Assembly: GCF_031143425.1 (NCBI RefSeq)
Contig: NC_090446.1
Coordinates: 1,019,609,066 to 1,019,673,065, forward strand
Length of the DNA: 64,000 bases
From: Pleurodeles waltl
Taxonomy: Eukaryota; Chordata; Amphibia; Caudata; Salamandridae
Reading direction: 5' to 3'
Within the stretch, counting starts at the first letter, position 1; each line of letters opens with the position of its first letter. The position numbers and the translations under genes are program-made. Under the pieces are notes generated by a model. It worked only from the letters and a program-made list of their open reading frames with translations, was not told the origin of the DNA and searched no databases. Positions 22,991 through 36,100 of this stretch are shown here, piece by piece.

Positions 22991-24472
22991 TGCGTGCTTC
23001 TGGAAAATGTATCAAATAATACTTAACTAGGAACTGTGTCAATCATTATTATGCTTCATCTAGTTTCAAACATAACATGTGGCATCTCTGAACCCTTAAA
23101 ATAACCTAGAAGTAGAAAATGACAATCCATCTAAAAAAAACATTTACTTCTCCTAATGTAACAAGGCCAAAGTACGCAGGTGTTGCCAACATCAGCAATT
23201 GCAATTGCATTGTCTGGTCAAATCTAGGTAGAACCATGTTAATACTGAGATCGATTAAGAACAATGCTGTTGTGTACACATGATATGGGTCACATGTTCT
23301 TGGTAAATGATTGTTTGGCTTAATTCCATGGTCATTAACCTATTTAAAATTAGTAAATGAGCAATGTCTGGCAAGTGCATTTATCTTTGACTACCTGTAC
23401 CTGATATGACAAGGACACAACTCCACACACATTGCTACATAGGCTTACTATGTCCCAGGTATTTGAAACATGGGTAAAGGGTGGCTAGCTAACTCAAGTC
23501 AAACACAGAAGTTATGTACATCTCCTATATTGACTAAAGTAAATACCTGGAGGACCACTTCATGGCTCATTACATGCAGTTCAAGTAAGAGCATGTATCC
23601 CTCTATATAGCATAGTGTCTCTCCCTACATGTCAGCCATTAATGTCACCTTGCGGCACATCACCTCTCTGCATATCGATTTCATGGGTATGTGCATGCAT
23701 GCTGAACATCTTATATGCACAAGTATCTTGTGATGTAGCTAGCAAGTCTTAGCCAAACTGACATTTTTGTTGCAAGCCATAATGTCTACAACTACCTGAA
23801 GGTGGACCATAAAGACATGCCTTTGGTCAAACACACCTCAGCATTTCTGGTAACAAAACTGCACAAAGGTATGACTTTGTATCTAATACTGAAATGGGGC
23901 ATTAGAGAGCATGAGTGAGGCCTTTAACTGCATTACCATGTGTGGAATGCAGACATCTGGGCCAGCTATGCTAACCTATTCTGTCTTCACTGAGCTGTGA
24001 ATCCTCACATCCTTTCTAAATGTACCACACAAAATGTACATAGAATGCAGTGTCGACTACTACAGTAGCAATGTTTATGTAACATGCATTTTGAAGTTGA
24101 ACCCTCCAAAGCCATGCTCACCAATAATTCCTCTCCCATGTACTATGATTATGGCATTTTGGTTGTGGCTCCTCTGTCACCCCATCTACTATGCTAGCCT
24201 GCATAGATTGGCAATACATTCACATTGACATTAGTCCCTATCTAGTGGACATGCAACTTTGTCCTGTTTCATTTGCAAGATAGGATGCATGGCACAAATG
24301 TGTTCATTGAAATTAGGATGCCCCTTGAACATGTCATTGCAACCATTATTTAACATCACACAGAATCCTTGCACAACACAGTAACCATTCAGGTGACACT
24401 CACTGGTAGCATCCAAATCCTTGAATATGTCCACCTCAGCCACAGTGTATGGTTCGGGTCCACCTTTAAGAC
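22991..24472. other. Gene-free interval
   Basis: Nothing convincing was seen in this interval. It is A/T-rich unique-looking or old repeat sequence. A minus-strand open frame of 137 codons at 24231-24644 runs into the MITE at 24476 and shows no recognisable domain. Confidence 0.55.
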
Positions 24473-24475
24473 ATA

Positions 24476-25284
24476 GGCCCTCATTACGACCCTGGCAGAC
24501 GGCGTTATTTTGGAGAAAGTACTGCAAACAGGCTGGAGGTATGTTTCCCCAAAATATGACACACCGCCAATGTACCACTCCGTCTGCCAGAGCGGTAACA
24601 GCTGCCGGGCTGGAGACTTCGGTGTCCAGCCTGGCGGCCGTCACAATCCGACCCTCGGGATTATGACCCCACCTACCACCATGGTTTTCGTAGCAATCTT
24701 ACCACCATGAAAACCATGGCGGTAGGCACTATCAGTGCCAGGAAATTCCTTCCCTGGCACTGATAGGGTCTTCCCTGCCCCCCTCCCCCTCTCCAGAGTC
24801 CTCCCCCGACATACACACACCTTCATGCACAGACATACACACGCATACACACACGCATACCCACATTCACCCACGCATGCATACATTCATACACACACAC
24901 AGCAACACACACTGGCATACTTACAAGCACACACACATTCACACCACACAACATACATGTACACTCACACCCATTCATGCACACACGCATTCCACACGCC
25001 TCACACCCTCATGCACACATACAAAAACAGACACCCCCACACACAACACCCCCTCACCCCTCTCCCCTGTTGGAGTACCTGACTTACCTGCTTGCAGGGG
25101 GTCCTCTGGCAGGAGACGGGACGCGGCCCGCCACCATTACCTTAGCTGGAATTCCGCCAGCCTTCTGGCGGAATTCCAGCTATTGTCATAATATGGCAGA
25201 TGGTAGGTTGCCACGGCGACAGTCTTTTGGAGGCTGTCACCGTGGTAGTAGGTGGGATTTACCACCGAGGTCATAATGATGACC
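24476..25284 (-). mobile_element. Harbinger MITE
   Basis: Left end GGCCCTCATTACGACC; the reverse complement of the right end is GGTCATCATTATGACC. The flanks are ata (24473-24475) and ata (25285-25287), a 3-bp target duplication. Length 809 bp. Internally it shares the inverted tcagtgccagg.../...cctggcactgata block (24730-24768) and a CA-rich tract (24810-25050) with the copies at 29984-42258 and 50325-51307, which lie in the opposite orientation (GT-rich on the plus strand). No protein is encoded. Confidence 0.9.
24805..25055. repeat. CA-rich microsatellite tract in MITE
   Basis: Degenerate (CA)n with acacatgc, ttcacacc and similar variants. The equivalent tract is GT-rich in the other MITE copies (41670-41865 and 50680-50910). 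It yields His/Thr-rich open frames that are not genes. Confidence 0.85.
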
Positions 25285-25287
25285 ATA

Positions 25288-27149
25288 GTATGGTATATTG
25301 CACTGTGAATGTAGAACATATACATTGTGGAGATAAGAAGCACAGGACGTTAAACTAGCAATTGTCTATGTAAGTCTGCATGTTGAACATGAAGCATATG
25401 GTGCAGTGGACATCGCTTAATGACACACATAGGTTGGGTAAGGAAGGCTGAAGTGTTCACAGATATGATCTGCCAAATCAGGAATCAGGTCCACAGAGTG
25501 GGGACCAAGTACAAAGACATCACTCCTTGAAAAATGGTACAAGGGTACCTGCCATTAATGGGTCTGTGAACCTAATTATTTGAGATACCACACTCTCCAA
25601 GATATTATATTAGCTGTCCCTTTCTCATATCTATACATGTCCATATCAATGCTCCACACATCAGGCAGTAGCCATGATTGTTCCTTGCCTTCACTGAGCT
25701 CAGCACATGTCAATGCTGCACAGCAAATAGACCTTGTCCATCCATGCCCTGTACGGGCACAATGAGGAGTTGGGAACATCTGCACACTAACATGAATGAG
25801 AAATAGTTAGATGCGACATTTGAGTCGGTTCACCTGTAAAATATATAGAGTATGGCATACACATTTGTTAGTCAGTAATGACCTGGAATTCCCAGTGAAA
25901 ACCAGGACTATCTACATAGTGCTGGTGGGGCAACAAGCAAATCTGGGACTAACATGCACTACATGGTCTGTGTGGGAGAATGCCAGCCTAGTGTTAACAT
26001 GTCTCTGTGGCATGCTTCTTTTTATCAACATAATTAGACTGCGGCATGGCATTCTAACCATAACACATATGTGACCCTTAAAGTCATTGAAGCAATATCC
26101 TATATTAGCAAATGAGACTCAGCTTTAAACTCACAACATATGTGTATTTAACAACAGCTCCTCCCACATCAATTCCAAGGCAATCAGTGAGTTCAGCCTC
26201 CTGGCTGATCATATCTGCCCAGCGATGCTTCAGCTTATGCATTTTACAGTCCACCTTCAAAATCCGGAGCATGTGCTGCTGCATCTTCTCCAAAAGTGTC
26301 TTCTCCTCCTGGGTTTGGTATCCCTGGATTACCTGCCCCCCACTGGCACTCATTATCAGCAGCTAGTGAGTGATCAGCCATAGGCACCTACCAAACTCCT
26401 GGTCACATGCTATGAGATCTGCCCCTCCCCCAAAATAAAACTAACAATACAAAACCCCTAAAATACATAAACATGGCTGTACACTGACCAAAACAATGCA
26501 AATTACAAATACAATATACAGAGCAGACTTTTGGGACACAACACACACAGCACAGATACAAACAAGACCATTAAACAGCACCACACTCTCCAGCAACCAA
26601 CAAAGACCTCCACCAGTCAGCATTGACAAAAAGACTGTAAGGGAAAGCAAGAGTAACTTCATACTTCCTGGTTTGCAGCATGGCAGAGCCACTGCATCAT
26701 TTCCTGGGCAGATGGGTCACATTTTCACAAAATGCATCTTGTCTTTAACGTATCCTAGGACAAATATGCAATGTGTTATTTACACACAATGCATGTCAAT
26801 GCAGAATGCTGTATTTTTGATGCATTGACTTGGATAATTGACATCTGGATGACGCGACATGCAATGAGTCATGCATTACGCTAATGCCTCAGTTTAAATT
26901 GACGAAATGGGCTAAATGTGTGTTTTATTGTGTAGTATGTTGTGCAAAGGTTGTAAACAATTCCAGGGACCAGTGTCTGAGAAAGCATGAAGTGTCATGC
27001 TTGATGTTTTGGAGTGTGTTGCATGTCTATGTTGATAGTACACACATGTGTGACTTATTGCATTAATGGTGTGAATACTGGGGCACTCATTACTGGTGTC
27101 AATACTGGGTCATGCAAAGTATCAATGTTAAATTGCACGGAATATCAAG
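25288..27149. other. Interval with a possible Myb-like remnant
   Basis: Mostly gene-free. The only segment with any protein-like signal is the minus-strand frame at 26105-26353 (separate entry). The rest shows short open frames without domains. Confidence 0.5.
26105..26353 (-). pseudogene. Possible Myb/SANT-like fragment
   Basis: An 82-codon frame reads VIQGYQTQEEKTLLEKMQQH, then LKVDCKMHKLKHRWADMISQ and EAELTDCLGIDV. The spacing of hydrophobic residues with a KLKHRWADM helix resembles the third helix of the Myb/SANT-like domain in Harbinger second proteins. It is short and could be chance. If real, it is a fragment of a different Harbinger family from the genes at 6300-7836 and 60690-62231. 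Confidence 0.3.
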
Positions 27150-28990
27150 TGGCATATTTACTAAACTTTGATGCAATGCAGCAAAGCAAGCAAAGTTGTT
27201 GAGCTGCATTGTATGAAAGTAAGAGGGCAGAAATGCCCCATATTTACAAAGATATGGGGAATTCTGTTCTCTGGTAGCCGCTCTTCGGATGCGGGGGGCG
27301 GTGGCGAGGTCGGCAGAGCGGAGTTGGCGGGACGGGGTGTAGAAGGTGAGTCGTCTGTTGAGGTAGGCTGGGCCGGTGTTGTGGAGCGCCTTGTGTGCAT
27401 GGGTGATGAGCTTGAAGGTTATCCTTCTGTTGACTGGGAGCCAGTGTCAGTCTCTCCGAAGGGGAGTGATGTGGCTGTGGTGGTGGGCATCGAGGATCAG
27501 GCGTGTGGAGGTGTTTTGTATGTGTTGCAGTCGTTTGAGGAGTTTGGCCGGGGCTCCTGCGTAGAGGGCGTTTCCATAGTCAAGTTTGCTGCTGACGAGG
27601 GTTTGGGTGACTGTTCTTCTTGTATCTGCGGGGATCCATCTGTAGATCTTGCGGAGCATGCAGAGGGTGTTGAAGCAGGATGAGGAGATGGCGCTGACTT
27701 GCTTGGTCATGGAGAGTGTTGAGTCGAGGATGACGCCCAGGTTGCGTGCGTGATTGGTGGGTGTTGGGGCTGCTCTCAGAGCGGTGGGCCACCAGGAGTC
27801 GTCCCAGGCTGAGGGGTTGGCGCCGATGATGAGGACCTCCATCTTATCTGAGTTCAACTTCAGTTTGCTGTTCATCATCCATTCGGTGACAGCCTTCATT
27901 CCATCGTGGAGGTTGGATTTGGCTGTGAGGGGGTCCTTGGTGAGGGAGAGGATCAGTTGGGTGTCGTCGGTGTAGGAGATGATCTTGAGGTTGTTTAGCC
28001 GGGCGGCGCGGGCGACTGGGGCCATGTAGACGTTGAATAGGCCTGAGGGACGAACCTTGGGGAACACCGCGGATGATCTTGGAGGCTTCGGAGCAGAAAG
28101 GGGGGAGGTGGGCACTCTGGGTTCTGCCGGAGAGGAAGGAGGTGGTCCACTCCAGAGCTTTGTCCCGGATCCCTGCGTTGTGGAGGCGTGTGCGTAGGAT
28201 GCGGTGGCAGACGGTGTTGAAGGTGGCCGAGAGGTCCAGGAGGATGAGGGCCGCAGTTTCGCTGTTGTCAAGCAGGGCCCTGATGTCGTACGTGGTGGCG
28301 ATGAGGGCGGTTTCGGTTCTGTAGTTGCTGCGGAACCCTGACTGGGATGGGTCCAGGATGTTGTTTTCTTCGAGGTAGTGGGTCAGTTGTCTGTTGACGA
28401 TCTTCTGGATGACCTTAGCCGGGATTGGGAGCAGGGAGAGGGGGCGGAAGTTCTTGAGGTCTCTCTGGTCCGCCATGGGTTTCTTGAGTAGGGGTTTGAT
28501 CTCAGCATGCTTCCAGCTCTCGGGGTAGGTTGCGGTCTCGAAGGAGATATTGATGACTTTGCGGAGGTGGGATGCGATGGTGTCGCTTGCTTTGTTAAAG
28601 ATGTGGTGCGGGCATGGGTCTGACAGAGATCCAGAGTGGATGGTGCTCATGGTTTTGATTGTGTCGTCTTTGTTCACTTTGGCCCAGACGAGCAGGGGGT
28701 CGTAGTTGAAGGTGGGTGGGAGTCTCCTCCCACTTTCCTCTTTCTATGTGTGCTGCAGAATGCTAGGTCTACAAACTTTGTACATCTGGGATAGCGTGAA
28801 ATCCTTGGATGGATACATGGGAACACCTACGGAATACCCATGGAACACCTCCCAAAATTAAATGTATTGCAATGCAGCACAAGTCGCTGAATTGCGTAAC
28901 ATTTTTTTTTCAAAGTCAAACAAATATCTATTAGCACTTTGCGTCAAACATGACGCAAAATGGTAGAAAATATATCCCTGGGTGATCTGA
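27150..28990. repeat. Foldback-type repeat interrupted by LINE fragment
   Basis: The left part (27150-27261) starts with catatttactaaactttgat and the right part (28736-28990) contains tatgtgtgctgcagaatgc and ends near gacgcaaaatggtagaaaat. Both have the character of the hairpin repeats at 22588 and 43061. The LINE fragment lies between them, so the LINE probably inserted into, or was captured by, this element. Boundaries are approximate. Confidence 0.4.
27262..28735 (-). pseudogene. L2-like non-LTR retrotransposon RT, fragment
   Basis: The minus strand encodes reverse transcriptase blocks in order: PLLKKPMADQRDLKNFRPLS, NRQLTHYLEENNILDPSQSG, LLDLSATFNT, RGVPQGSSL and then ISYTDDTQLILSL (the A and C motifs; the DD pair is intact). 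After these come LKLNSDKMEVLIIG and the C-terminal KLDYGNALYAGAP and RLQHIQNTSTRLI blocks. The spacing and wording place it in the L2/CR1/Rex1 group of LINEs, closest to L2. A frameshift lies just after the GVPQGS block near 28045, so the two halves are in different frames. Endonuclease and the 5' half are missing (truncation near 28735), and the 3' end is also cut. It is G/C-richer than its surroundings. The plus-strand open frame at 27168-27683 is its shadow. Confidence 0.85.
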
Positions 28991-29304
28991 AGAGGTTTAC
29001 AATTAGGGGCTCATGTACAAGGGCCCTGCCCTACAGGAGCGTGACTTTACTAGACTTTCTGGTGGTGCCGGACTCTCAATCATATTTATGATGCAGTGCA
29101 AAGCCACTCTGCGTGCCTTGGCGTAACCTCATACATATTGAGTAAAGCAAGGCAGCGAAAAACACTGCATTTCTTTTCTCTGCATCACTGGGGTGTTGCA
29201 TGGGCCTTGCGGTGGGTGTTCACATGTTTTGAACCTAGCCTTTTTTGCATGGTTATCCCCAAACGTTTTGCATTCTTTCTCCTATTTTTCTGATTCATTT
29301 TAGT

Positions 29305-29983
29305 TGGCTGTAGGACTCTGGACAACTTACAACTGCTAATCACTGCTTAAGTGCATAGGCTGTGATGGTTTCTCCATGATTGGCATATTTGATTTACTAG
29401 TAAGTCCCTAGTATAGTGTACCAGTTGTACCGAAGACCTGTATATAACATGCTACTGAAGGGCCTGAAGCACTGATTGTGCCACCCACAAGAGTAGCCCA
29501 GCAAACATGTCTTAGGCCTGCCATTGCTGTGCATATGTGTGCAGGTTCACACTGCCATGTTGATCTGGCAAGTGGCCCAAGCCTACCCTTTTACTACATG
29601 TAGGTCACCCCTAAGGTAGGACCAAGGCAGGGCAGGGTGAAGTTTATTTAAAAGGTCGGACATGTAATGATGTGTTGTACATGTCCTGATAGTGAAATAC
29701 TGCTAAATTCAGTTTTCACTATTGCAAGGACTATCTCTCACTTAGGGTAACATAGGGATTGCCTTGAAATATCTTTTAAGTGTAAGTTCTCATTGGGAGC
29801 ATATAGGGATTTGGAATTTGGGGTCTCTGAAATCACAATTTGAAATACATCTTTTGGTGAAGTTGCTTTTTGAATTGTAAGTTTGAAAATGCCACTTTTA
29901 GAAAGTGGACATTTTCTTACTTGACCATTCTGTACAGTGCATAATTTGAGCCGGTGGTTTCTATTGGGGAGCACCAGCACTTG
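29305..29983 (+). mobile_element. Family-A LTR, left piece
   Basis: Plus-oriented family-A LTR sequence: TTGGCATATTTGATTTACTA, then gggcctg...gcactgattgtgccacccac, matching 8940-9060. It is cut at 29983 by the Harbinger MITE and continues at 42259. The 5' boundary near 29305 is approximate. Confidence 0.7.
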
Positions 29984-30089
29984 GGCCATCATTTGGACCT
30001 CTTTGCAAGACCGCCGAGGTTACCCCGGGCCGAAGACCGCCAGTGCAGGCGGTCTCCCCCCAACCATATCATGACTGCTAGCAGCCCTC

Positions 30090-33081
30090 TGTAGGAGGCT
30101 GGACTGGCTTGTATTGAGTACCAAGGGGTACTTGCACCTTGCACCAGGCCCAGTTATCCCTTATTAGTGTATAGGGTGTCTAGCAGCATAGGCTGATAGA
30201 TAATGGTAGCTTAGCAGAGCAGCTTAGGCTGAACTAGGAGACGAGTGAAGCTCCTACAGTACCACTAGCGTCATATGCACAATATCATAAGAAAACACAA
30301 TACACAGATATACTATAAATAAAGGTACTTTATTTTTATGACAATATGCCAAAGTATCTCAGAGTGTACCCTCAGTATGAGGATAGCAAATATACACAAG
30401 ATATATGTACACAATACCAAAATATGCAGTAATAGTATTAGAAAACAGTGCAAACAATGTATAGTTACAATAGGATGCAATGGGGACACATAGGGATAGG
30501 GGCAACACAAACCATATACTCCAAAAGTGGAATGCGAACCACGAATGGACCCCAAACCTATGTGACCTTGTAGAGGGTCGCTGGGACTATTAGAAAATAG
30601 TAAGGGTTAGAAAAATAGCCCACCCCAAGACCCTGAAAAGTGAGTGCAAAGTGCATTAAGGTTCCCCAAAGGACATAGAAGTCGTGATAGGGGAATTCTG
30701 CAGGAAAGACACAAACCAGCAATGCAACAATGATGGATTTCCAGTCGAGGGTACCTGTGGAACAAGGGGACCAAGTCCAAAAGTCACAAGCAAGTCGGAG
30801 ATGGGCAGATGCCCAGGAAATGCCAGCTGTGGGTGCAAAGAAGCTGCTACTGGACATTAGAAGCTGAAGGTTCTGCAGGAACAACAAGGGCTAGAGACTT
30901 CCCCTTTGGAGGACGGATCCCACATGCCGTGGAGAGTCGTGCAGAAGTGTTTTCCTGAAGAAAAACCGCCAACAAGCCTTGCTAGCTGCAAATCATGCGG
31001 TTAGGATTTGTGGATGCTGCTGTGGCCCAGGAGGGACCAGGATGTCGCCAATTGCGTCTGGGGACAGAGGGGTCGTCGAGCAAGACAAGGAGCCCCCTCA
31101 GAAGCAGGCAGCACCTGCAGAAATGCCGGAACAGGCACTACGAAGTAGAGTGAATGGTGCTCACCTGAAGTTGCACAAAGGAGTCCCACGCTGCCGGAGG
31201 ACAACTTAGGAGGTCGTGCAATGTAGGTTAGAGTGCCGTGGACCCAGGCAAGACTGTGCACAAAGGATTTCCGCCGGAAGTGCACGGAGGCCGGAGTATC
31301 TGCAAAAGTCGTGGTTCCCAGCAATGCAGTCTGGCGTGGGGAGGCAAGGACTTACCTCCACCAAACTTGGACTGAAGAGTCACTGGAATGTGGGAGTCAC
31401 TTGGACAGAGTTGCTGGATTCAAGGGACCTCGCTCATCGTGCTGAGAGGAGACCCAGGGTACCGGTGATGCAGTTCTTTGGTGCCTGCGTTTGCAGGGGG
31501 ACGATTCCGTCGACCCACAGGAGATTTCTTCGGAGCTTCTAGTGCAGAGAGGAGGCAGACTACCTCCACAGCATGCACCACCAGGAAAACAGTTGAGAAG
31601 GTGGCAGGATCAGCGTTACAGAGTTGCAGTAGTCGTCTTTGCTACTTTTTTGCAGTTTTGCAGGCTTCCAGCGCGGTCAGCAGTCGATTCCTTGGCAGAA
31701 GGTGAAGAGAGAGATGCAGAGGAACTCGGATGAGCTCTTGCATTCGTTATCTAAGGAATCCCCAGAGACAGAGACCCTAAATAGCCAGAAAAGAGGGTTT
31801 GGCTACCTAGGAGAGAGGATAGTCTAGCAACACCAGAAGAAGCCTATCAGAAGGAGTCTCTGATGTCACCTGCTGGCACTGGCCACTCAGAGCAGTCCAG
31901 TGTGCCAGCAGCACCTCTGTTTCCAAGATGGCAGAGGTCTGGAGCACACTGGAGGAGCTCTGGGCACCTCCCAGGGGAGGTGCAGGTCAGGGGAGTGGTC
32001 ACTCCCCTTTCCTTTGTCCAGTTTCGTGCCAGAGCAGGGCTAAGGGGTCCCTGAACCGGTGTAGACTGGCTTATGCAGAAATGGGCACCATGTGTGCCCA
32101 TGAAAGCATTTCCAGAGGCTGGGGGAGGCTACTCCTCCCCTGCCTTCACACCATTTTCCAAAGGGAGAGGGTGTAACACCCTCTCTCAGAGAAAATCCTT
32201 AGTTCTGCCATCCTGGGCCAAGCCTGGCTGGACCCCAGGAGGGCAGAAACCTGTCTGAGGGGTTGGCAGCAGCAGCAGCTGCAGTGAAACCCCAGGAAAG
32301 CTAGTTTGGCAGTACCAGGGTCTGTGCTACAGACCACTGGGATCATGGAATTGTGCCAACTATGCCAGGATGGCATAGAGGGGGCAATTCCATGATCATA
32401 GACATGTTACATGGCCATATTCGGAGTTACCATTGTGAAGCTACATATAGGTAGTGACCTATATGTAGTGCACGTGTGTAATGGTGTCCCCGCACTCACA
32501 AAGTCCGGGGAATTGGCCCTGAACAATGTGGGGGCACCTTGGCTAGTGCCAGGGTGCCCTCACACTAAGTAACTTTGCACCTAACCTTTACCAAGTAAAG
32601 GTTAGACATATAGGTGACTTATAAGTTACTTAAGTGCAGTGTAAAATGGCTGTGAAATAACGTGGACGTTATTTCACTCAGGCTGCAGTGGCAGGCCTGT
32701 GTAAGAATTGTCACAGATCCCTATGGGTGGCAAAATAAATGCTGCAGCCCATAGGGATCTCCTGGAACCCCAATACCCTGGGTATCTCAGTACCATATAC
32801 TAGGGAATTATAAGGGTGTTCCAGTAAGCCAATATAAATTGGTCAAATTGGTCACTAGCCTGTTAGTGACAATTTGAAAGAAATGAGAGAGCATAACCAC
32901 TGAGGTTCTGGTTAGCAGAGCCTCAGTGAGACAGTTAGTCATAACACAGGTAACACATTCAGGCACACTTATGAGCACTGGGGCCCTGGCTGGCAGGGTC
33001 CCAGTGACACATCCAACTAAAACAACATATATACAGTGAAAAATGGGGGTAAAATGCCAGGCAAGATGGTACTTTCCTACA
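30090..33081 (-). repeat. Family-B LTR, 3' copy (left)
   Basis: TGTAGGAGG...TTTCCTACA, 2992 bp, with a short terminal inverted repeat TGTAGGA/TCCTACA. It contains the 153-bp segment (30873-31025) missing from the other LTR. A minus-strand AATAAA (30329-30334) lies about 245 bases before the transcriptional 3' end and is a candidate polyadenylation signal, present in all family-B copies. Confidence 0.95.
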
Positions 33082-33100
33082 CAACCCCCCCCCCCCACAA
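33082..33100 (-). other. Polypurine tract of family-B element
   Basis: The minus strand reads TTTGTGGGGGGGGGGGGTTG directly before the 3' LTR, with a run of twelve G (33085-33096). This is the position and composition expected for plus-strand DNA priming. Confidence 0.8.
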
Positions 33101-33116
33101 ACGAAGGACAATAAGA

Positions 33117-36100
33117 CTAGCCATGACCTGATGAGTCTTCATTATCTAAGTGGAAATATCTGGAGAGTCCATCTGCATTGGAGTGGCTACTCCCAGGTCT
33201 ATGTTCCACTGTATAGTCCATTCCCTGTAGGGATATGGACCACCTCAATAATTTAGGATTTTCACCTTTCATTTGTTTTAGCCAAAGTAGAGGTTTGTGG
33301 TCTGTCTGAACAATGAAGTGAGTGCCAAACAGGTATGGCCTCAACTTCTTCAGTGCCCAGACCACAGCAAAGGCCTTCCTCTCTATGGCAGACCAACGCT
33401 TTTCTCTAGGGGTCAACCTCCTACTAATAAAAGCAACAGGTTGATCCTGGCCCTCAGAATTAAGTTGTGATAGGACTGCCCCTACTCCTAATTCAGATGC
33501 ATCAGTTTGGACATAGCATTTTTCAGAGTAACAAGGGCTTTTCAGGACAGGTGCAGAGCACATGGCCTGCTTCAGCTCCTCAAAAGCTTTCTGACAGTTT
33601 GTTGTCCATAATACCTTTTTAGGCATTTTCTTGGATGTGAGGTCATTAAGAGGGGCTGCAATGGAGCCATAGTTCTTAATGAACCTCCTGTAATACCCAG
33701 TGAGGTCTAGGAAGGCTCTCACCTGAGTCTGAGTAGTAGGGGGAACCCAATCTATAATAGTTTGGATTTTCCCCTGAAGTGGTGCAATCTGTTCCCCACC
33801 AACAAGGTGTCCCAGATAAACCACCTTCCCCTGCCCTATCTGGCACTTTGAAGTCTTGATAGTCAGGCCTGCCTTTTGCAGGGCCTCTAAAACTTTCCAT
33901 AGGTGGACCAGGTGATCATCCCAGCTGGAGCTAAAGACAGCTATATCATCCAAATATGCTGCACTAAAAGCTTCCAGCCTTTGCAGGACTGTGTTCACCA
34001 ACCTCTGAAAAGTGGCAGGTGCATTTTTCAAACCAAAAGGCATTACTGTGAATTGGTAATGTCCTCCAATGGTTGAAAATGTAGTTTTTGCTTTTGCATC
34101 TTCTGATAATTTGATCTGCCAATACCCTGCAGTCAAGTCAAAAGTGCTTAGATACTTGGCAAATGCCAGTTTATCTATGAGCTCATCTGCCCTGGGTATA
34201 GGGTGAGCATCAGTTTTGGTTACCTGTTTGAGACCTCTGTAGTCTACACAAAACCGCATTTCCTTCTTTCCATCCTTGGAATGAGGTTTTGGTACAAGTA
34301 CCACAGGAGAGGCCCATGGACTTTCAGAGTGCTCAAACACTCCCAGTTCTAACATTTTCTGCACCTCTTGCTTTATGCAGTCCCTGACATGGTCAGGCTG
34401 CCTATAGATCTTACTTTTGACAGGCAAGCTGTCTCCAGTATCTATAGTGTGCTCACACCAAGAAGTGGTACCTGGCACAGTAGAGAAGAGTTCAGAAAAC
34501 TGACCCAGGAGATTTATGCAATGGTCTTTCTGCTCAGCAGTAAGACAATCAGCCAAAACTACACCTTCCACTAGAGCATCTTGTTCTGTGGAAGAAAAGA
34601 GATCAGGTAGAGGATCACTGTCTTCTTCCTGTCCCTCATCAGTTGCCATGAGCAGGGTGAGATCAGCCCTGTCATAGTAGGGTTTCAGGCGATTGACATG
34701 GAGCACCCTAAGGGGACTCCTGGCAGTGCCTAAGTCAACTAAGTAGGTGACTTCACCCTTTTTCTCAACAATTGTGTGGGGTCCACTCCATTTATCTTGG
34801 GGTGCTCTTGGGGCCACAGGCTCCAAGACCCACACTTTCTGCCCTGGTTTGTACTGAACCAAAACAGCCCTGTCATAATAAGGTTTCAGGTGATTGACAT
34901 GGAGCACCCCATGGGGACTCCTGGCAGTGCCCAGGTCTACCAAATAGGTGACCTCACCTTTCTTTTCTACTATGAGATGGAGTCCACTCCATTTGTCCTG
35001 GAGTGCTCTTGGGGCCATAGGCCCCAATACCCACACCTTCTGTCCTGGGTGGTACTGAGTCAGGACAGCATTCTCGTCATGCCATTGCTTTTGGAGCTCT
35101 TGGCTGGCCTGAAGGTTTTTACTGGCCTTTTTCATGTACTTAGCCATCCTTGATCTGAGGCCAAGTACATAATCCACAATATCTTGCTTTGGAGCTTTTA
35201 AAGGTTGTTCCCAACCCTCCTTGACAAGTGTTAGTGGACCCCTAGCAGGGTGTCCAAAGAGGAGTTCAAAGGGGCTGAAGCCCACTCCTTTCTGGGGTAC
35301 TTCCCTGTAGGCAAAAAGGAGGCATGGTAAAAGGATATCCCATCTCCTGCGGAGTTTTTCAGGGAGTCCCATAATCATGCCTTTGAGAGTTTTGTTAAAT
35401 CTCTCCACCAGTCCATTTGTTTGTGGATGATAGGGTGTAGTGAACTTGTAAGTCACACCACACTCCTTCCACATGGCCTTTAAGTAAGCAGACATGAAAT
35501 TGCTTCCCCTGTCTGATACCACCTCTTTTGGGAAGCCCACCCTGGAAAATATTCCCAGGAGGGCCTTTGCCACTGCAGGTGCTGTAGTGGTCCTTAGAGG
35601 AATTGCTTCAGGATATCTGGTGGCATGGTCCACTACCACCAAGATAAACCTATTGCCTGAAGCAGTAGGAGGGTCAAGGGGGCCAACTATGTCAACCCCT
35701 ACCCTTTCAAAGGGAACCCCAACCACAGGCAGTGGAATAAGGGGTGCCTTTGGAGTGCCACCTGTCTTGCCACTAGCTTGACAGGTTTCACAGGACTTAC
35801 AAAATTCCTTTGTGTCCTCTGACATTCTAGGCCAATGAAACAAGGGAACAAGTCTGTCCCAAGTTTTCATTTGTCCCAAATGTCCAGCTAGGGGAATGTC
35901 ACTGGCTAGAGTTAGGAGGAACTTTCTGTACTCCTGAGGAATCACTAACCTTCTGGCAGTTCCAGGTTTAGGATCCCTTGCTTCAGTGTACAAGAGGTTG
36001 TCCTCCCAGTAAACTCTGTGAGAGTCACTGACATCCCCATTAGCTTGTTTGACAGCTTGCTGTCTTAGACCCTCTAGTGTGGGACAGGTTTGCTGTGCCA

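Noticed and set aside
24735..25276. His/Thr-rich plus-strand frames
   Set aside because: Translation of the CA microsatellite within a MITE.
27168..27683. 171-codon plus-strand frame
   Set aside because: It is antisense to the L2-like reverse transcriptase, whose motifs read clearly on the minus strand.
34670..35071. Possible CRISPR-like or satellite array
   Set aside because: Only two units without spacers, in frame within Pol; it is a coding duplication.
34776..35153. 125-codon plus-strand frame with internal repeat
   Set aside because: Antisense shadow of the duplicated integrase tail in the family-B Pol.
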